From: Rhizobium sp. Q54
GTDB lineage: Bacteria; Pseudomonadota; Alphaproteobacteria; Rhizobiales; Beijerinckiaceae
Direction: 5' to 3'
Length of the DNA stretch: 10,970 nt
NCBI GenBank assembly: GCA_945903655.1
Contig: CAMDOY010000096.1
Location: 1 to 10,970 of the forward strand
In this document: positions 1-7,165 of the stretch, in pieces
Position numbering within the stretch: position 1 is the first letter of the stretch
Layout: the number at the start of each line of letters is the position of its first letter
Translations under genes and position numbers: made by a program
Notes under the pieces: model-generated
The model's input: the letters and a program-made list of their open reading frames with translations, nothing else
Database searches by the model: none
What the model was told of the DNA's origin: nothing

Positions 1-65
1 CGCGCGCATCAAGCCGCGCTACGCTACCCTCCGCAAGCCTCGATGCGCGCGGCGCCACAACTCAC

Positions 66-90
66 AAGGGCTCATGCAGCCCTTTTCTCT
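66..90 (+). terminator. Probable rho-independent terminator of an upstream gene
   Basis: A 7-bp perfect stem (AAGGGCT, 66-72, with AGCCCTT, 78-84) encloses a 5-base loop and is followed by a T-rich run (TTCTCT). It suggests that a + strand gene lying mostly left of the window ends just before this point. This makes it unlikely that the following open frame is genuinely translated from upstream of here. The stem is short, so this is a moderate call. Confidence 0.45.
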
Positions 91-99
91 CAACCAGAC

Positions 100-149
100 T
101 GGTACACTTTTACCCCGCCAGCTGGCACATTTTGTCTCCGCCATTGACA
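100..149 (+). mobile_element. Right-end remnant of an IS21-family insertion sequence
   Basis: Two imperfect direct copies of a 22-bp unit lie back to back, one from about 100 to 121 and the other from about 122 to 143, with roughly 17 of 22 positions matching. Each reads CTGG-ACA-TTT followed by C-CCGCCA, and the second runs into TTGACA at 144-149. From family knowledge, IS21-type (istA/istB) elements carry multiple internal repeats of the form TGGCACA-TTTT-CTCCGCC and end in a TTGACA/TGTCAA-type terminus. The outer end of the element would therefore be at about 149, with host DNA starting at 150. No istB coding sequence is visible in the 99 bases to the left, so the rest of the element, if present, is outside the window. 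The match is from memory of the family pattern, not from a search. Confidence 0.55.
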
Positions 150-3100
150 TTGACCGAGCGAACCGTCGATGACCACCGCCAGCTGCACGCTCGCTACGGC
201 GCTATGGGGAGCGCGCTTCGCGGGCGTCTGGCTAACATCCTGCTACACCACGTGGGGGGACACGACCTTCAGGCGGGCGATCAGATCAGGGTAAATGGCC
301 CCTCGGGACAGGAGATCGTGGTCCAGGGGTTCGGCGACAAACCCGACCCGGAACGCTTTCCCTTTGCGCGCACAGTCCAGGCTGCAGGCCTGGCTACCAC
401 TTACAGTGCTTACTTCACCTTCACCTATGTGGGCGTTGAGGGCCGCAGGTTACCTGACCAGGTGCGTTTCAGTTGCATTGCTGCGCCCAGCTCAGGCGCG
501 CAGATCGTCATCCTGAATGGCCTTTCCCAAACCCAGAGCATGACGGTGGGGACGCCCATCACATTCACGGCGTCTTCGACCTCTGGCCAGCCGGTGTCCT
601 TTGCGCTCAATACGGCCAAGACCAATAGCGCCGATTGCTCGGTCTCTCAGGGTGTTGCGGGCGACTGGACCTTGAGCGCGCGCGCTGTGGGCGTTTGCAC
701 GCTCGCGGCGTCTGTGATCGCAAATGGCGGCTTTGACGCCTTCTCTAATACCGACTTCATCAATGTGACGGCGCAAGCAGCTTCGCAAACGGGAGACTTG
801 CCCGTATTGACGGGGCTGACCCCAATGTCAGTGGATCGCGACGAGCCCAAGACGACAGTGACGATCACGGGCCAAAATCTGCAGGGTGTCACCACGATTT
901 TATTCGGCAACAAGTCGATTATCGTGCAAGAGGAATTGAAGTCGTCCACCCAGATCGAGGTGCTTGCGCCCCCCTTTGCGGAGGCTGCGACGACCCGTGG
1001 CGTGCCGATCAACGTCCTGGCTCAGGCGCCGGGCAGTGGCGGGACCACCCTCAACAGCAATTCATTGCCATTCACTTACACGACGCCGTCAACAACCGCA
1101 CGGCCCTCGCTGACCAGCATCAATCCGGAGTTTTCCATCAATGGCGACGAGCGGGTGACGATCAGTGGCGCCAACCTCGCCAGCGTCACATCCATCAGCT
1201 TTGGCGCCTATACGATAGCGGCCTCCAGCGCGACCATCTCACCGACGCAGATTTCGTTCACGGCGCCGCTGCGCGCACAAGTGGGGGGAACGCCCGGATC
1301 GCCCATCACGGTCACCGCCAATTCTTCCAGCGGCCCCAGCAACAACCTGTCCTTCACCTATTACAGCGAGCTGGTTTATTCTCTTCCACCCGGCGTCAAC
1401 AACCGCACACTGACAAGCGGCGACGCCGCGATCACCCTTGATCTGGGGGGCGCCACTGGCGGCAAGGGACCCTACACCTACACCATCACCGCAAATACCA
1501 ATCCCGGCGCGGTGGCATTCGCGGCCGCAAACCCCTCAGACGGGAAATTCACGGTCAACGCCCCGGCTGGGGGCGCATCGAACATCACCATCAAGGTGAG
1601 GGACGCCATCGATCAGGAACAGTCGGCCTCGTTCACGCTGAACGTCACCACGCCGCCCCTGGGCTATACGGCCCCCACCAAGATCCCCCAATTGTTGGTG
1701 GGCACGCCACAGGTCATCGATTTCGCCAACACGACAGGCGGCGTGCGGCCCTATGTTTATACATTCACTAACACGAATCCCACTTCGAGCTTGGAGTTCA
1801 CGCCCGACTCCAGCTCGAACGGCAGCGTGGTGGTCAAGGCGCTTGCGCCGGGCGACTACACCATCTCCGTCAAGGTCAAGGACAAGAACGAAACTGAGAC
1901 GTCGGATACGTCGATCACCCTGAGGGCGGTGAATCCCCCCTTGCAGACCACTGCAGCCCAAACCACCGTCAATCTGACGCTGCAGACGCCCATCGCTTCC
2001 CCCATCAAGGTCGTTAACGCCTCAGGCGGGAACCGGACCTACAGCTATACCCCCTACCCGTCCGATGCGCTGACCAGTTTGGGTCTTCGGATCAACAGCA
2101 CGGGCGAACTCGAAGGCACGCCCACCGCGACCTTTAATGGGCCGATCACCATCAATGTGACCTCCGCCGGTGAGACGAAAACGGTGACCTTCAACTTGGT
2201 GATCGCCAGGCCTCAAGCCACCGTGATTCTGAGCGCCACCAAGCTTAATCCCGGGCGCACGGATACGGTCGATTTCACGGCGACCGTCAGCCCCGCCTCC
2301 GCTACGGGAACTGTGACCTTCACGATTGGCGCCACCGCCTATCCCGCCGTCCCCCTCTCCAACGGAGTTGCAAGGCTCTCCGCCATCGGCCCCTTGCCCG
2401 ATGGGGTCTACCCCAGCAAGGCGGTCTATAGCGGCGACAGCCTCTATGATTCCGCCACCAGCGCCACGTTGCAGATCCGCTGGGGCATCCGCCCTGATCC
2501 CACCGCCGACAAGAATGTGCGCGCCATCGTTGTGGCGCAGGCGGGCGCCGCCCTGCGCATCGCGGGCATGCAGATCGATACGGTGCAGCGTCGGCTTGAG
2601 ACGCTGCATGAGGATGATGTGCCGGGCTTCGTGAATGGGATCTCCATCAGCGCCCCCTCCGGCCTGCCTTCCAGCGTCAGTCCCTTCGACGATCCGGTAT
2701 TGCGCGGGCAGGGCTTTTCGAAGGGCGAGGCGGGCAAGGCGGTGGACCGAACCTTTGACAGGGCCTTTGGCCGCGACCGCGCCTCCAACAAGCCTGGGTC
2801 CAGCTCCAGTTTTGGCGTGCTTGAGAAGTCGCCCATCAAGGTCTGGACGGCGGGTTCGGTGATCTTCGGCGGCGTCCAGGTTTCTTCGCTCGGCGTGGTC
2901 TCAAAAAGCTACTTCACCCTGGCGGGGCTCACGGCGGGCGTCGACACCCAGATCATGGATGGTCTGAGGGGCGGTTTCGCCATGAGCTATTCAGGTGAAG
3001 CCACCGATTTCGGCGCTGATGGATCGCGCATGAACACCCGAGGCGTCACGGGTACGCTCTACGGCTCCTGGCGCGTCCAGGGCAACGTCTTCCTCGATGG

Positions 3101-3668
3101 GTCGCTGGGTTATGGAGACCTCAATTTCTCCACCAGGCGCTATGACGCCAACGCCGCCAGTTTCATCACGGGGCAGCGGCGGGGCAAGATGGTCTTCGGC
3201 TCGCTGGCCCTGACTTATGACGCCAAGATGGGCCCCTTGAAATATTCGCCCTACGCCCGACTCGACGTCATCGACGCGACCTTGAACGCCTACAGGGAGG
3301 TGGGGGATGAGTACTGGATTCTCGCCTACGACAAGGCGGGCATGGGTTCGCGGAGCCTCGTGCTGGGTCTGCGGGGGCAATATGACTTCGAACAGCCCTG
3401 GGGCGTCCTTTCGCCGACCTGGCGCCTTGAGTATCGGCGCGCCCTCAGCGGTGAACTGACGCAGATGATGACCTACGCCACAGATCCAACCACGTCCTAC
3501 AGCCTCACGGCCAATAGCGCGGACCGGGACACACTGTCCGCCGCGCTTGGCTTGAAGGCGCAGTCCAGGCGTGATCTGTCTGCCTCGCTCGAATATCTGC
3601 TGAGCGGCGGCATGAAGGGCGGTCTGCAGGGCCAGGGCATGCTCGGGATGGTCAAGATGGGATTCTGA
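132..3668 (+). CDS. Large Ig/TIG-repeat autotransporter-like outer-membrane protein, probably 5'-truncated
   Basis: Predicted surface protein of 1178 residues if counted from the TTG at 132. Domains in order: an uncharacterised N-terminus (1-120); a bacterial Ig-like segment with a C-x-V and GVCTLAASV pattern (about 125-215); two IPT/TIG domains (about 223-317 and 324-410, each opening with a P-x-L-T-S/G-[IL]-x-P motif); three related Ig/cadherin-like repeats (about 412-510, 511-602, 603-693; the first two share TGG-x2-PY-x-YT, the third has SGG-x3-YSYT); a Big_3-like repeat (about 696-780); a Gly/Ser-rich linker; and an autotransporter beta-barrel (about 900-1178) ending in VKMGF, the C-terminal Phe expected by the BAM machinery. 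No signal peptide or hydrophobic leader is visible, although Sec export would be essential. The frame has no stop back to position 3, through the IS-like end, and there is no ribosome binding site before 132 or before the ATG at 204. The native start was probably lost to insertion, so this may be a nonfunctional remnant. Confidence 0.82.
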   Translation: MSPPLTLTERTVDDHRQLHARYGAMGSALRGRLANILLHHVGGHDLQAGDQIRVNGPSGQEIVVQGFGDKPDPERFPFARTVQAAGLATTYSAYFTFTYVGVEGRRLPDQVRFSCIAAPSSGAQIVILNGLSQTQSMTVGTPITFTASSTSGQPVSFALNTAKTNSADCSVSQGVAGDWTLSARAVGVCTLAASVIANGGFDAFSNTDFINVTAQAASQTGDLPVLTGLTPMSVDRDEPKTTVTITGQNLQGVTTILFGNKSIIVQEELKSSTQIEVLAPPFAEAATTRGVPINVLAQAPGSGGTTLNSNSLPFTYTTPSTTARPSLTSINPEFSINGDERVTISGANLASVTSISFGAYTIAASSATISPTQISFTAPLRAQVGGTPGSPITVTANSSSGPSNNLSFTYYSELVYSLPPGVNNRTLTSGDAAITLDLGGATGGKGPYTYTITANTNPGAVAFAAANPSDGKFTVNAPAGGASNITIKVRDAIDQEQSASFTLNVTTPPLGYTAPTKIPQLLVGTPQVIDFANTTGGVRPYVYTFTNTNPTSSLEFTPDSSSNGSVVVKALAPGDYTISVKVKDKNETETSDTSITLRAVNPPLQTTAAQTTVNLTLQTPIASPIKVVNASGGNRTYSYTPYPSDALTSLGLRINSTGELEGTPTATFNGPITINVTSAGETKTVTFNLVIARPQATVILSATKLNPGRTDTVDFTATVSPASATGTVTFTIGATAYPAVPLSNGVARLSAIGPLPDGVYPSKAVYSGDSLYDSATSATLQIRWGIRPDPTADKNVRAIVVAQAGAALRIAGMQIDTVQRRLETLHEDDVPGFVNGISISAPSGLPSSVSPFDDPVLRGQGFSKGEAGKAVDRTFDRAFGRDRASNKPGSSSSFGVLEKSPIKVWTAGSVIFGGVQVSSLGVVSKSYFTLAGLTAGVDTQIMDGLRGGFAMSYSGEATDFGADGSRMNTRGVTGTLYGSWRVQGNVFLDGSLGYGDLNFSTRRYDANAASFITGQRRGKMVFGSLALTYDAKMGPLKYSPYARLDVIDATLNAYREVGDEYWILAYDKAGMGSRSLVLGLRGQYDFEQPWGVLSPTWRLEYRRALSGELTQMMTYATDPTTSYSLTANSADRDTLSAALGLKAQSRRDLSASLEYLLSGGMKGGLQGQGMLGMVKMGF

Positions 3669-3702
3669 CGGGCGCCGAGCGGGGCGCCGATGGCGATACC
3701 GC

Positions 3703-4677
3703 TTGCGCCCCGCCTCGCCAAAGCCTTATCAAAGGCTCAAAGGGGAGGCCGTCATCAACTTCCGACAGCTCGCATATTTCGTGAAAGTGGTCGAGGCCGG
3801 CAACATGACCGCCGCCGCCGAGTTGCTGAACGTCGCCCAGCCCGCGCTGGGCGTGCAGATCCGACAGCTTGAAAGCGAGCTCGGGCTTGATCTGCTGGTG
3901 CGCCATTCGCGCGGGGTGACGCCGACCGAAGCGGGCAAGCTGCTCTTCGAGCGCGCCACCCGCATCCTCAGCGATGTGGAGGCCGCCCAGCGCGAGTTGC
4001 AGGCCCTCACCGCCCCCAAGACCGACCATGTGGTGCTGGGGATGCCGCCCAGCCTCATGCTGTTGCTGGGTCCCGACCTTCTCATCGAGGCCCGGCGCCA
4101 GCTGCCCGGCGTCTCCCTCAGTCTGGTGGAGGAGCGCAGCGTGGTGCTGCTCGACGCCATCGACCGGGGCCAGATCGATGTCGCCTTCGCCTGGAATGTG
4201 GCCGAGCGGGCCGACCTCCAGCGCATCGCCCTGCTGGAGGAGGACCTGTTGCTGGTCACCAGCCCCGATGCGGCGGGCAATGGCGGGCCCGTGAGCCTCG
4301 CGCAGGCGCTGGGCCACGAACTCGTGATCGCGGGCGAGCGGGGGGTCATCCGCAACATCGTGCAGGCGGAGGCCCGGCGCCTGGGCCTCACCATGCGCCT
4401 CGCCTTCGAGGTCCATTCCATCTCGTCCATGAAGGCGCTCATCGGGCGCAGCGGCGGGGCGACGATCATGCCCTATTCCCTGGCGCCCCGGGAAATCGAC
4501 AGCGGCGCCCTGATGGCCCGGCGCATCGAGCGCCCGACGATCACCCGCACCCTCTACCTCGTGCGCCCGGTCAAACGCAGCGGTTTCACCCACGAGCCGG
4601 GGGTGCTCGCCTTTCTCGACGAAATCGCTGGCAAGACCCTGGGGGCCATGGGTCCCTTCGCCCGGGCCCTGCGCTGA
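3703..4677 (+). CDS. LysR-family transcriptional regulator (Nac/Cbl-like)
   Basis: DNA-binding regulator of 324 residues from the TTG start, or about 307 from residue 18; LysR proteins usually have about 300. The winged HTH spans about residues 19-78 (FRQLAYFVKVVEAGNMTAAA, then NVAQPALGVQIRQLE and RHSRGVTPTEAG). The effector-binding domain runs from about 107 to 310. The HTH resembles the Nac/Cbl-type branch by eye. The start is problematic: the TTG at 3703 adds 17 atypical residues and has no good Shine-Dalgarno. A strong one (AGGGGAGG, 3741-3748) sits 5 bases before an in-frame ATC at 3754, exactly where the family's Met would be (I-N-F-R-Q-L). It lies upstream of, and points the same way as, the Rieske-amidohydrolase operon. 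A T-N11-A dyad lies just past its stop codon (4688-4700), so control of that operon is plausible. The gene has no relation to the preceding surface protein that I can see. Confidence 0.93.
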   Translation: MRPASPKPYQRLKGEAVINFRQLAYFVKVVEAGNMTAAAELLNVAQPALGVQIRQLESELGLDLLVRHSRGVTPTEAGKLLFERATRILSDVEAAQRELQALTAPKTDHVVLGMPPSLMLLLGPDLLIEARRQLPGVSLSLVEERSVVLLDAIDRGQIDVAFAWNVAERADLQRIALLEEDLLLVTSPDAAGNGGPVSLAQALGHELVIAGERGVIRNIVQAEARRLGLTMRLAFEVHSISSMKALIGRSGGATIMPYSLAPREIDSGALMARRIERPTITRTLYLVRPVKRSGFTHEPGVLAFLDEIAGKTLGAMGPFARALR

Positions 4678-4687
4678 GGCCGGTCAT

Positions 4688-4700
4688 TGTGCGGCGCACA
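4688..4700. promoter_or_regulatory. Candidate LysR-type box (T-N11-A dyad)
   Basis: A perfect dyad TGTGCG-G-CGCACA that exactly fits the LysR-regulator consensus T-N11-A. It lies 10 bases after the LysR stop codon and about 130 bases upstream of the Rieske start. If the weak hexamers TTGGAC (4737-4742) and TTAGAT (4760-4765, spacer 17) form the promoter, the dyad centre falls roughly 75-80 bases before the start of transcription, near the usual position of a LysR recognition site. The dyad is seen directly; its function is inferred. Confidence 0.4.
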
Positions 4701-4779
4701 GATCAAAAACCTTTGGTCAGCCCCAACGAATATGTCTTGGACGACGGCTCCGCTTTTCCTTAGATCTGGAAGCACAGGG

Positions 4780-4796
4780 CGCGCGCAGTGCGCGCG
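4780..4796. repeat. Perfect 17-bp inverted repeat in the operon leader
   Basis: CGCGCGCA-G-TGCGCGCG is an 8-bp perfect inverted repeat with a single central base. It lies 19 bases before the Shine-Dalgarno GGGAGG (4816-4821) of the Rieske gene. It could be an operator, or could form a structure in the leader mRNA, although a one-base centre fits a dimeric protein site better than a hairpin loop. Confidence 0.5.
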
Positions 4797-4831
4797 AGAG
4801 CCTGATTTCATCTCCGGGAGGATCACCGCTC

Positions 4832-5194
4832 ATGGCCGAGCAGTTCGTGGGAAAGGCGTCCGAGTTCAAGGATGGCGATCGTCAGATCGTTCGCATCGGT
4901 GAACAAGAGATCGGCATTTTCAAGCATGAAGGCGAGTTCTACGCCTACAGCAACTTCTGTCTGCATCAGGGCGGACCGGCCTGCGAGGGCCTGACCATCG
5001 CCCGCGTCGAGGAGCGCCTGCGCCCCGACAAGACTTCGATGGGTCTGCACTTCACCCAGGACATGAACTTTGTCTGTCCGTGGCATGGCTACGAATATGA
5101 CATGAAGACCGGCGAGCACGTCTCCAACCGCAAGCTCAAGCTGCGGAAGTACGACGTGGTGCAGAAGGGAAACGACGTCTATGTCGTCGCCTAA
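4832..5194 (+). CDS. Small Rieske [2Fe-2S] protein (ferredoxin-like)
   Basis: A 120-residue single-domain Rieske protein, probably a soluble cytoplasmic electron carrier. The cluster ligands are visible as C43-L-H45 in FCLHQGGP and C82-P-W-H85 in CPWHGYEYD. The spacing between the two motifs is unusual: 36 residues separate H45 from C82, against about 15-17 in ordinary Rieske ferredoxins. The extra roughly 20 residues (about 54-78) are charged and hydrophilic. There is no signal peptide or membrane segment. The start is supported by GGGAGG at 4816-4821, 10 bases before the ATG. It is the first gene of a three-gene operon; its last 14 bases overlap the start of the next gene, so the two are probably translationally coupled. 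No dioxygenase alpha subunit or ferredoxin reductase is nearby, so its redox partners are unknown. Confidence 0.92.
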   Translation: MAEQFVGKASEFKDGDRQIVRIGEQEIGIFKHEGEFYAYSNFCLHQGGPACEGLTIARVEERLRPDKTSMGLHFTQDMNFVCPWHGYEYDMKTGEHVSNRKLKLRKYDVVQKGNDVYVVA

Positions 5195-5825
5195 GGCCGC
5201 AAAGGCCGCCAAGTCTGCAAAACTCGCCAAGCCTGCGAAGGCTGGCAAGACGGCTGCGAAGGCCGTCTCCTCGCCTCGCTCCAAGGCAGCCGATGGGCAT
5301 GTCTTTGCGGGCGAGGACAAGGTGAATTTCGTGAAAGCCCTGTGGGAAGGCGTCACCCCCAAGGGGGCCAAGACGTCCAGCGGCTCCAAGTCAGGGGTGG
5401 AAAAGTCCAAGGCTGGCAAAGCCAAGGCTGAGAAGGCCAAGGCTGACAAGCCGAAGGCCGCCAAGTCAGGCAAGGCCGCGAAGGCGCTCAAGGTCGAGAT
5501 CTTGCGCAAGATTTCGGCCCCCGAGCGCGTTGAATCCCGCCAGACGCCTGAGTCCGATCAGGCTCTGGCGCTTGTGCGGGCGCTGGAAGCAAAATTCGAG
5601 GCGGGTGAACTTGACGTCTTGACGCCGGAGGCCACACAGGCCCTCATGGGGGTCATATGCCGGATCTACGGGGCCAATCAGGAAAGCGGGAACAAATATT
5701 CCCTCCTGGCCGGGCGGGCCGCCGTGACGGGCACCGATGCGATGATTACCTGCAGCGCCCTGCTCAAGGCGGTGGATTTGCAGGTGTTCGAACTGGGTAT
5801 GTGGCAGAGCTGGTCAGGGGTCTGA
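5181..5825 (+). CDS. Lys/Ala-rich protein with a C-terminal domain of unknown function
   Basis: I do not recognise this 214-residue protein. Residues 4-36 and 62-104 are Lys/Ala-rich with short AKA/KAGKAK/EKAKADK motifs, like histone H1-type tails. Between them lies a normal-composition segment (about 38-61, HVFAGEDKVNFVKALWEG). The C-terminal part (about 108-214) looks like a folded domain: a predicted helix (QALALVRALEAKFEAGELD), then conserved-looking RIYGANQE, LLAGRAAVTGTDAMIT and FELGMWQSWSG. There is no signal peptide or membrane span. The ATG lies inside the Rieske gene (14-base overlap), with AAGGGA about 11 bases upstream, and the amidohydrolase begins 35 bases downstream. That position suggests a subunit, chaperone or scaffold for the Rieske protein or the amidohydrolase, but this is inference. 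The Lys-rich region may bind nucleic acid or acidic partners, or may only be a flexible linker. Confidence 0.85.
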   Translation: MSSPKAAKAAKSAKLAKPAKAGKTAAKAVSSPRSKAADGHVFAGEDKVNFVKALWEGVTPKGAKTSSGSKSGVEKSKAGKAKAEKAKADKPKAAKSGKAAKALKVEILRKISAPERVESRQTPESDQALALVRALEAKFEAGELDVLTPEATQALMGVICRIYGANQESGNKYSLLAGRAAVTGTDAMITCSALLKAVDLQVFELGMWQSWSGV

Positions 5826-5860
5826 CCGCAGCCGTCGGGAACAATAAGGAGGGATAAACT

Positions 5861-7105
5861 ATGGACCTCATTTCAGATCGTGGCCGCCGCGTTCAGGTTG
5901 AAGAGCTCAACACGACAAAGCTTCTCGCCCACGCCGCCAAGCAGACGCGTGACCACAAGTTCGACGAAGTGCTCATCGTCGACGTGGACGCCCATCATTA
6001 TGAGAACGAGAACTTCGGCGAAATTCTCCCCTTCATGGAGAACGAGGTTCTCAAGCAGCTCGTGCTGTCCTCCCGCGCCAAGGCCGGTCGCGGCAGCGTG
6101 TTGCCGTCCACCCCCGGATTCCAGGACATGGGCGGGCGCGTGACGCGCTATCCCCTGCGCTCCACCGAGAAGACTGATCCGGCCCGTCTGCGCGACGCCC
6201 AGCTGGGTGAGCGCTGGATGGACGCCATGGGCGTCGATTACTCCTGCCTCTTCCCCACGGGCATGCTCAACGTCGGCCTGCATCCCCAGAAGGAGATGGA
6301 GTTCGAGCTGTGCTGGGCCTACAACCGTTGGGTCACCGAGGTGGCTTTGCCGCAGACCGATGGCCGCATGTTCACCCAGCTCTCCCTGCCCTTCGGCGAC
6401 CCCGAGGGCTCCATGCGCTGCGTCGAGACCTTCGGTCATCGCAAGGGCGTCGGCGGCTGGATGGTCACCACCGTGCGTCCCAAGATGCCGGTCTATGACA
6501 ACGCCTATATGCCGATCTATCGCGCCATCGAAGAGCGTGGCCAGACTCTGGCGTTCCACTCCGGTCCGTCATGGGGCGATCACACGTTCCAGAGCTGCAA
6601 CCGCTTCATCTCGGCCCATGCGCTCGGCTTCTCCTGGTACAACATCCTGCATCTCACGAACTGGGTCGTGAACGGCATGAACGAGCGCTTCCCCAAGCTG
6701 CCCGTTCTGTGGATCGAGGCGGGCCTCGCCTGGATCCCCTTCGTCATGCAGCGCCTCGACCACGAGTTCATGATGCGTCCTTCGGAATGCCCGCTGCTGA
6801 AGCGCAAGCCCTCCGAATATATGCGCGAGATGTTCTACTCGTCGCAGCCCATGGAAATTCAGGACATGGACGCGCTCGAGTGCACCTTCCGCATGATCGA
6901 TGCGGAAAACTCGCTGCTCTACGCTTCCGATTATCCCCACTGGGATTTCGATCTGCCCTCGACGATTTGGGATCTGCCCTTCCTCACGGACAAGGCCCGT
7001 CACAACATCCTCGGTGGCACGGCCCATCGCCTGTTCAAGCTGCCGCCCCGCAACGAGGCGCAGAAGGCGAATCTCATCAAGTACGGCAACTATCGCGAAT
7101 TCTGA
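5861..7105 (+). CDS. Amidohydrolase-superfamily enzyme, ACMSD/gamma-resorcylate decarboxylase-like
   Basis: Predicted metal-dependent TIM-barrel enzyme of 414 residues (Amidohydro_2 family), cytoplasmic. Likely metal ligands are D43-A-H45 (in DVDAHHYE), H233 (in LAFHSGPSW) and D357 (in LLYASDYPHWD), with H264 (ILHLTNW) as another candidate. The D-x-H start resembles the E-x-H of gamma-resorcylate-type decarboxylases rather than the H-x-H of ACMSD. Decarboxylation of an aromatic or semialdehyde acid, or C-N/C-O hydrolysis, are the family's reactions; the substrate cannot be told. The protein is longer than the roughly 330 residues of simple decarboxylases, with an insertion around residues 55-115 and a C-terminal extension. 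The start has an excellent Shine-Dalgarno (AAGGAGGG, 5845-5852) 8 bases upstream. It is the last gene of the Rieske operon and is followed by a terminator at 7134-7165. Confidence 0.92.
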   Translation: MDLISDRGRRVQVEELNTTKLLAHAAKQTRDHKFDEVLIVDVDAHHYENENFGEILPFMENEVLKQLVLSSRAKAGRGSVLPSTPGFQDMGGRVTRYPLRSTEKTDPARLRDAQLGERWMDAMGVDYSCLFPTGMLNVGLHPQKEMEFELCWAYNRWVTEVALPQTDGRMFTQLSLPFGDPEGSMRCVETFGHRKGVGGWMVTTVRPKMPVYDNAYMPIYRAIEERGQTLAFHSGPSWGDHTFQSCNRFISAHALGFSWYNILHLTNWVVNGMNERFPKLPVLWIEAGLAWIPFVMQRLDHEFMMRPSECPLLKRKPSEYMREMFYSSQPMEIQDMDALECTFRMIDAENSLLYASDYPHWDFDLPSTIWDLPFLTDKARHNILGGTAHRLFKLPPRNEAQKANLIKYGNYREF

Positions 7106-7133
7106 GTTCGTCAGTTGCGGGAATGATAACAGC

Positions 7134-7165
7134 GGGCGGCCTCACAAGGGCCGCCCCATTTCTTT
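7134..7165 (+). terminator. Rho-independent terminator of the Rieske-amidohydrolase operon
   Basis: An 8-bp GC stem (GGGCGGCC, 7134-7141, with GGCCGCCC, 7149-7156) has a 7-base loop and is followed by CATTTCTTT. It starts 28 bases after the amidohydrolase stop and is correctly oriented for the + strand operon. On the other strand no U-rich tail follows, so it should act mainly on + strand transcripts. Confidence 0.8.

Noticed and set aside
43..147. Small + strand open frame (ATG at 43, TGA at 145)
   Set aside because: 34 codons crossing the terminator and the IS-like repeats, no ribosome site and no recognisable features.
3671..3688. GGCGCC repeat pair after the autotransporter stop as a terminator
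   Set aside because: The stem is only 6 bp of self-palindromic sequence, with no T-run following; not convincing as a terminator.
3652..4593. 313-residue - strand open frame opposite the LysR gene
   Set aside because: Composition is His/Gln/Gly-rich without any domain pattern; it is the shadow of the LysR gene in GC-rich DNA.
5401..5490. Apparent DNA tandem repeats (AAGGC/GCCAAG) in the Lys/Ala-rich gene
   Set aside because: Irregular spacing and varied codons; explained by Lys-Ala coding rather than by a repeat array or CRISPR.
4823..5509. 228-residue - strand open frame opposite the Rieske and Lys/Ala-rich genes
   Set aside because: Its Leu/Ala/Phe-rich N-terminus is the antisense reading of Lys/Ala codons; the + strand has a recognised domain, ribosome sites and overlap structure.
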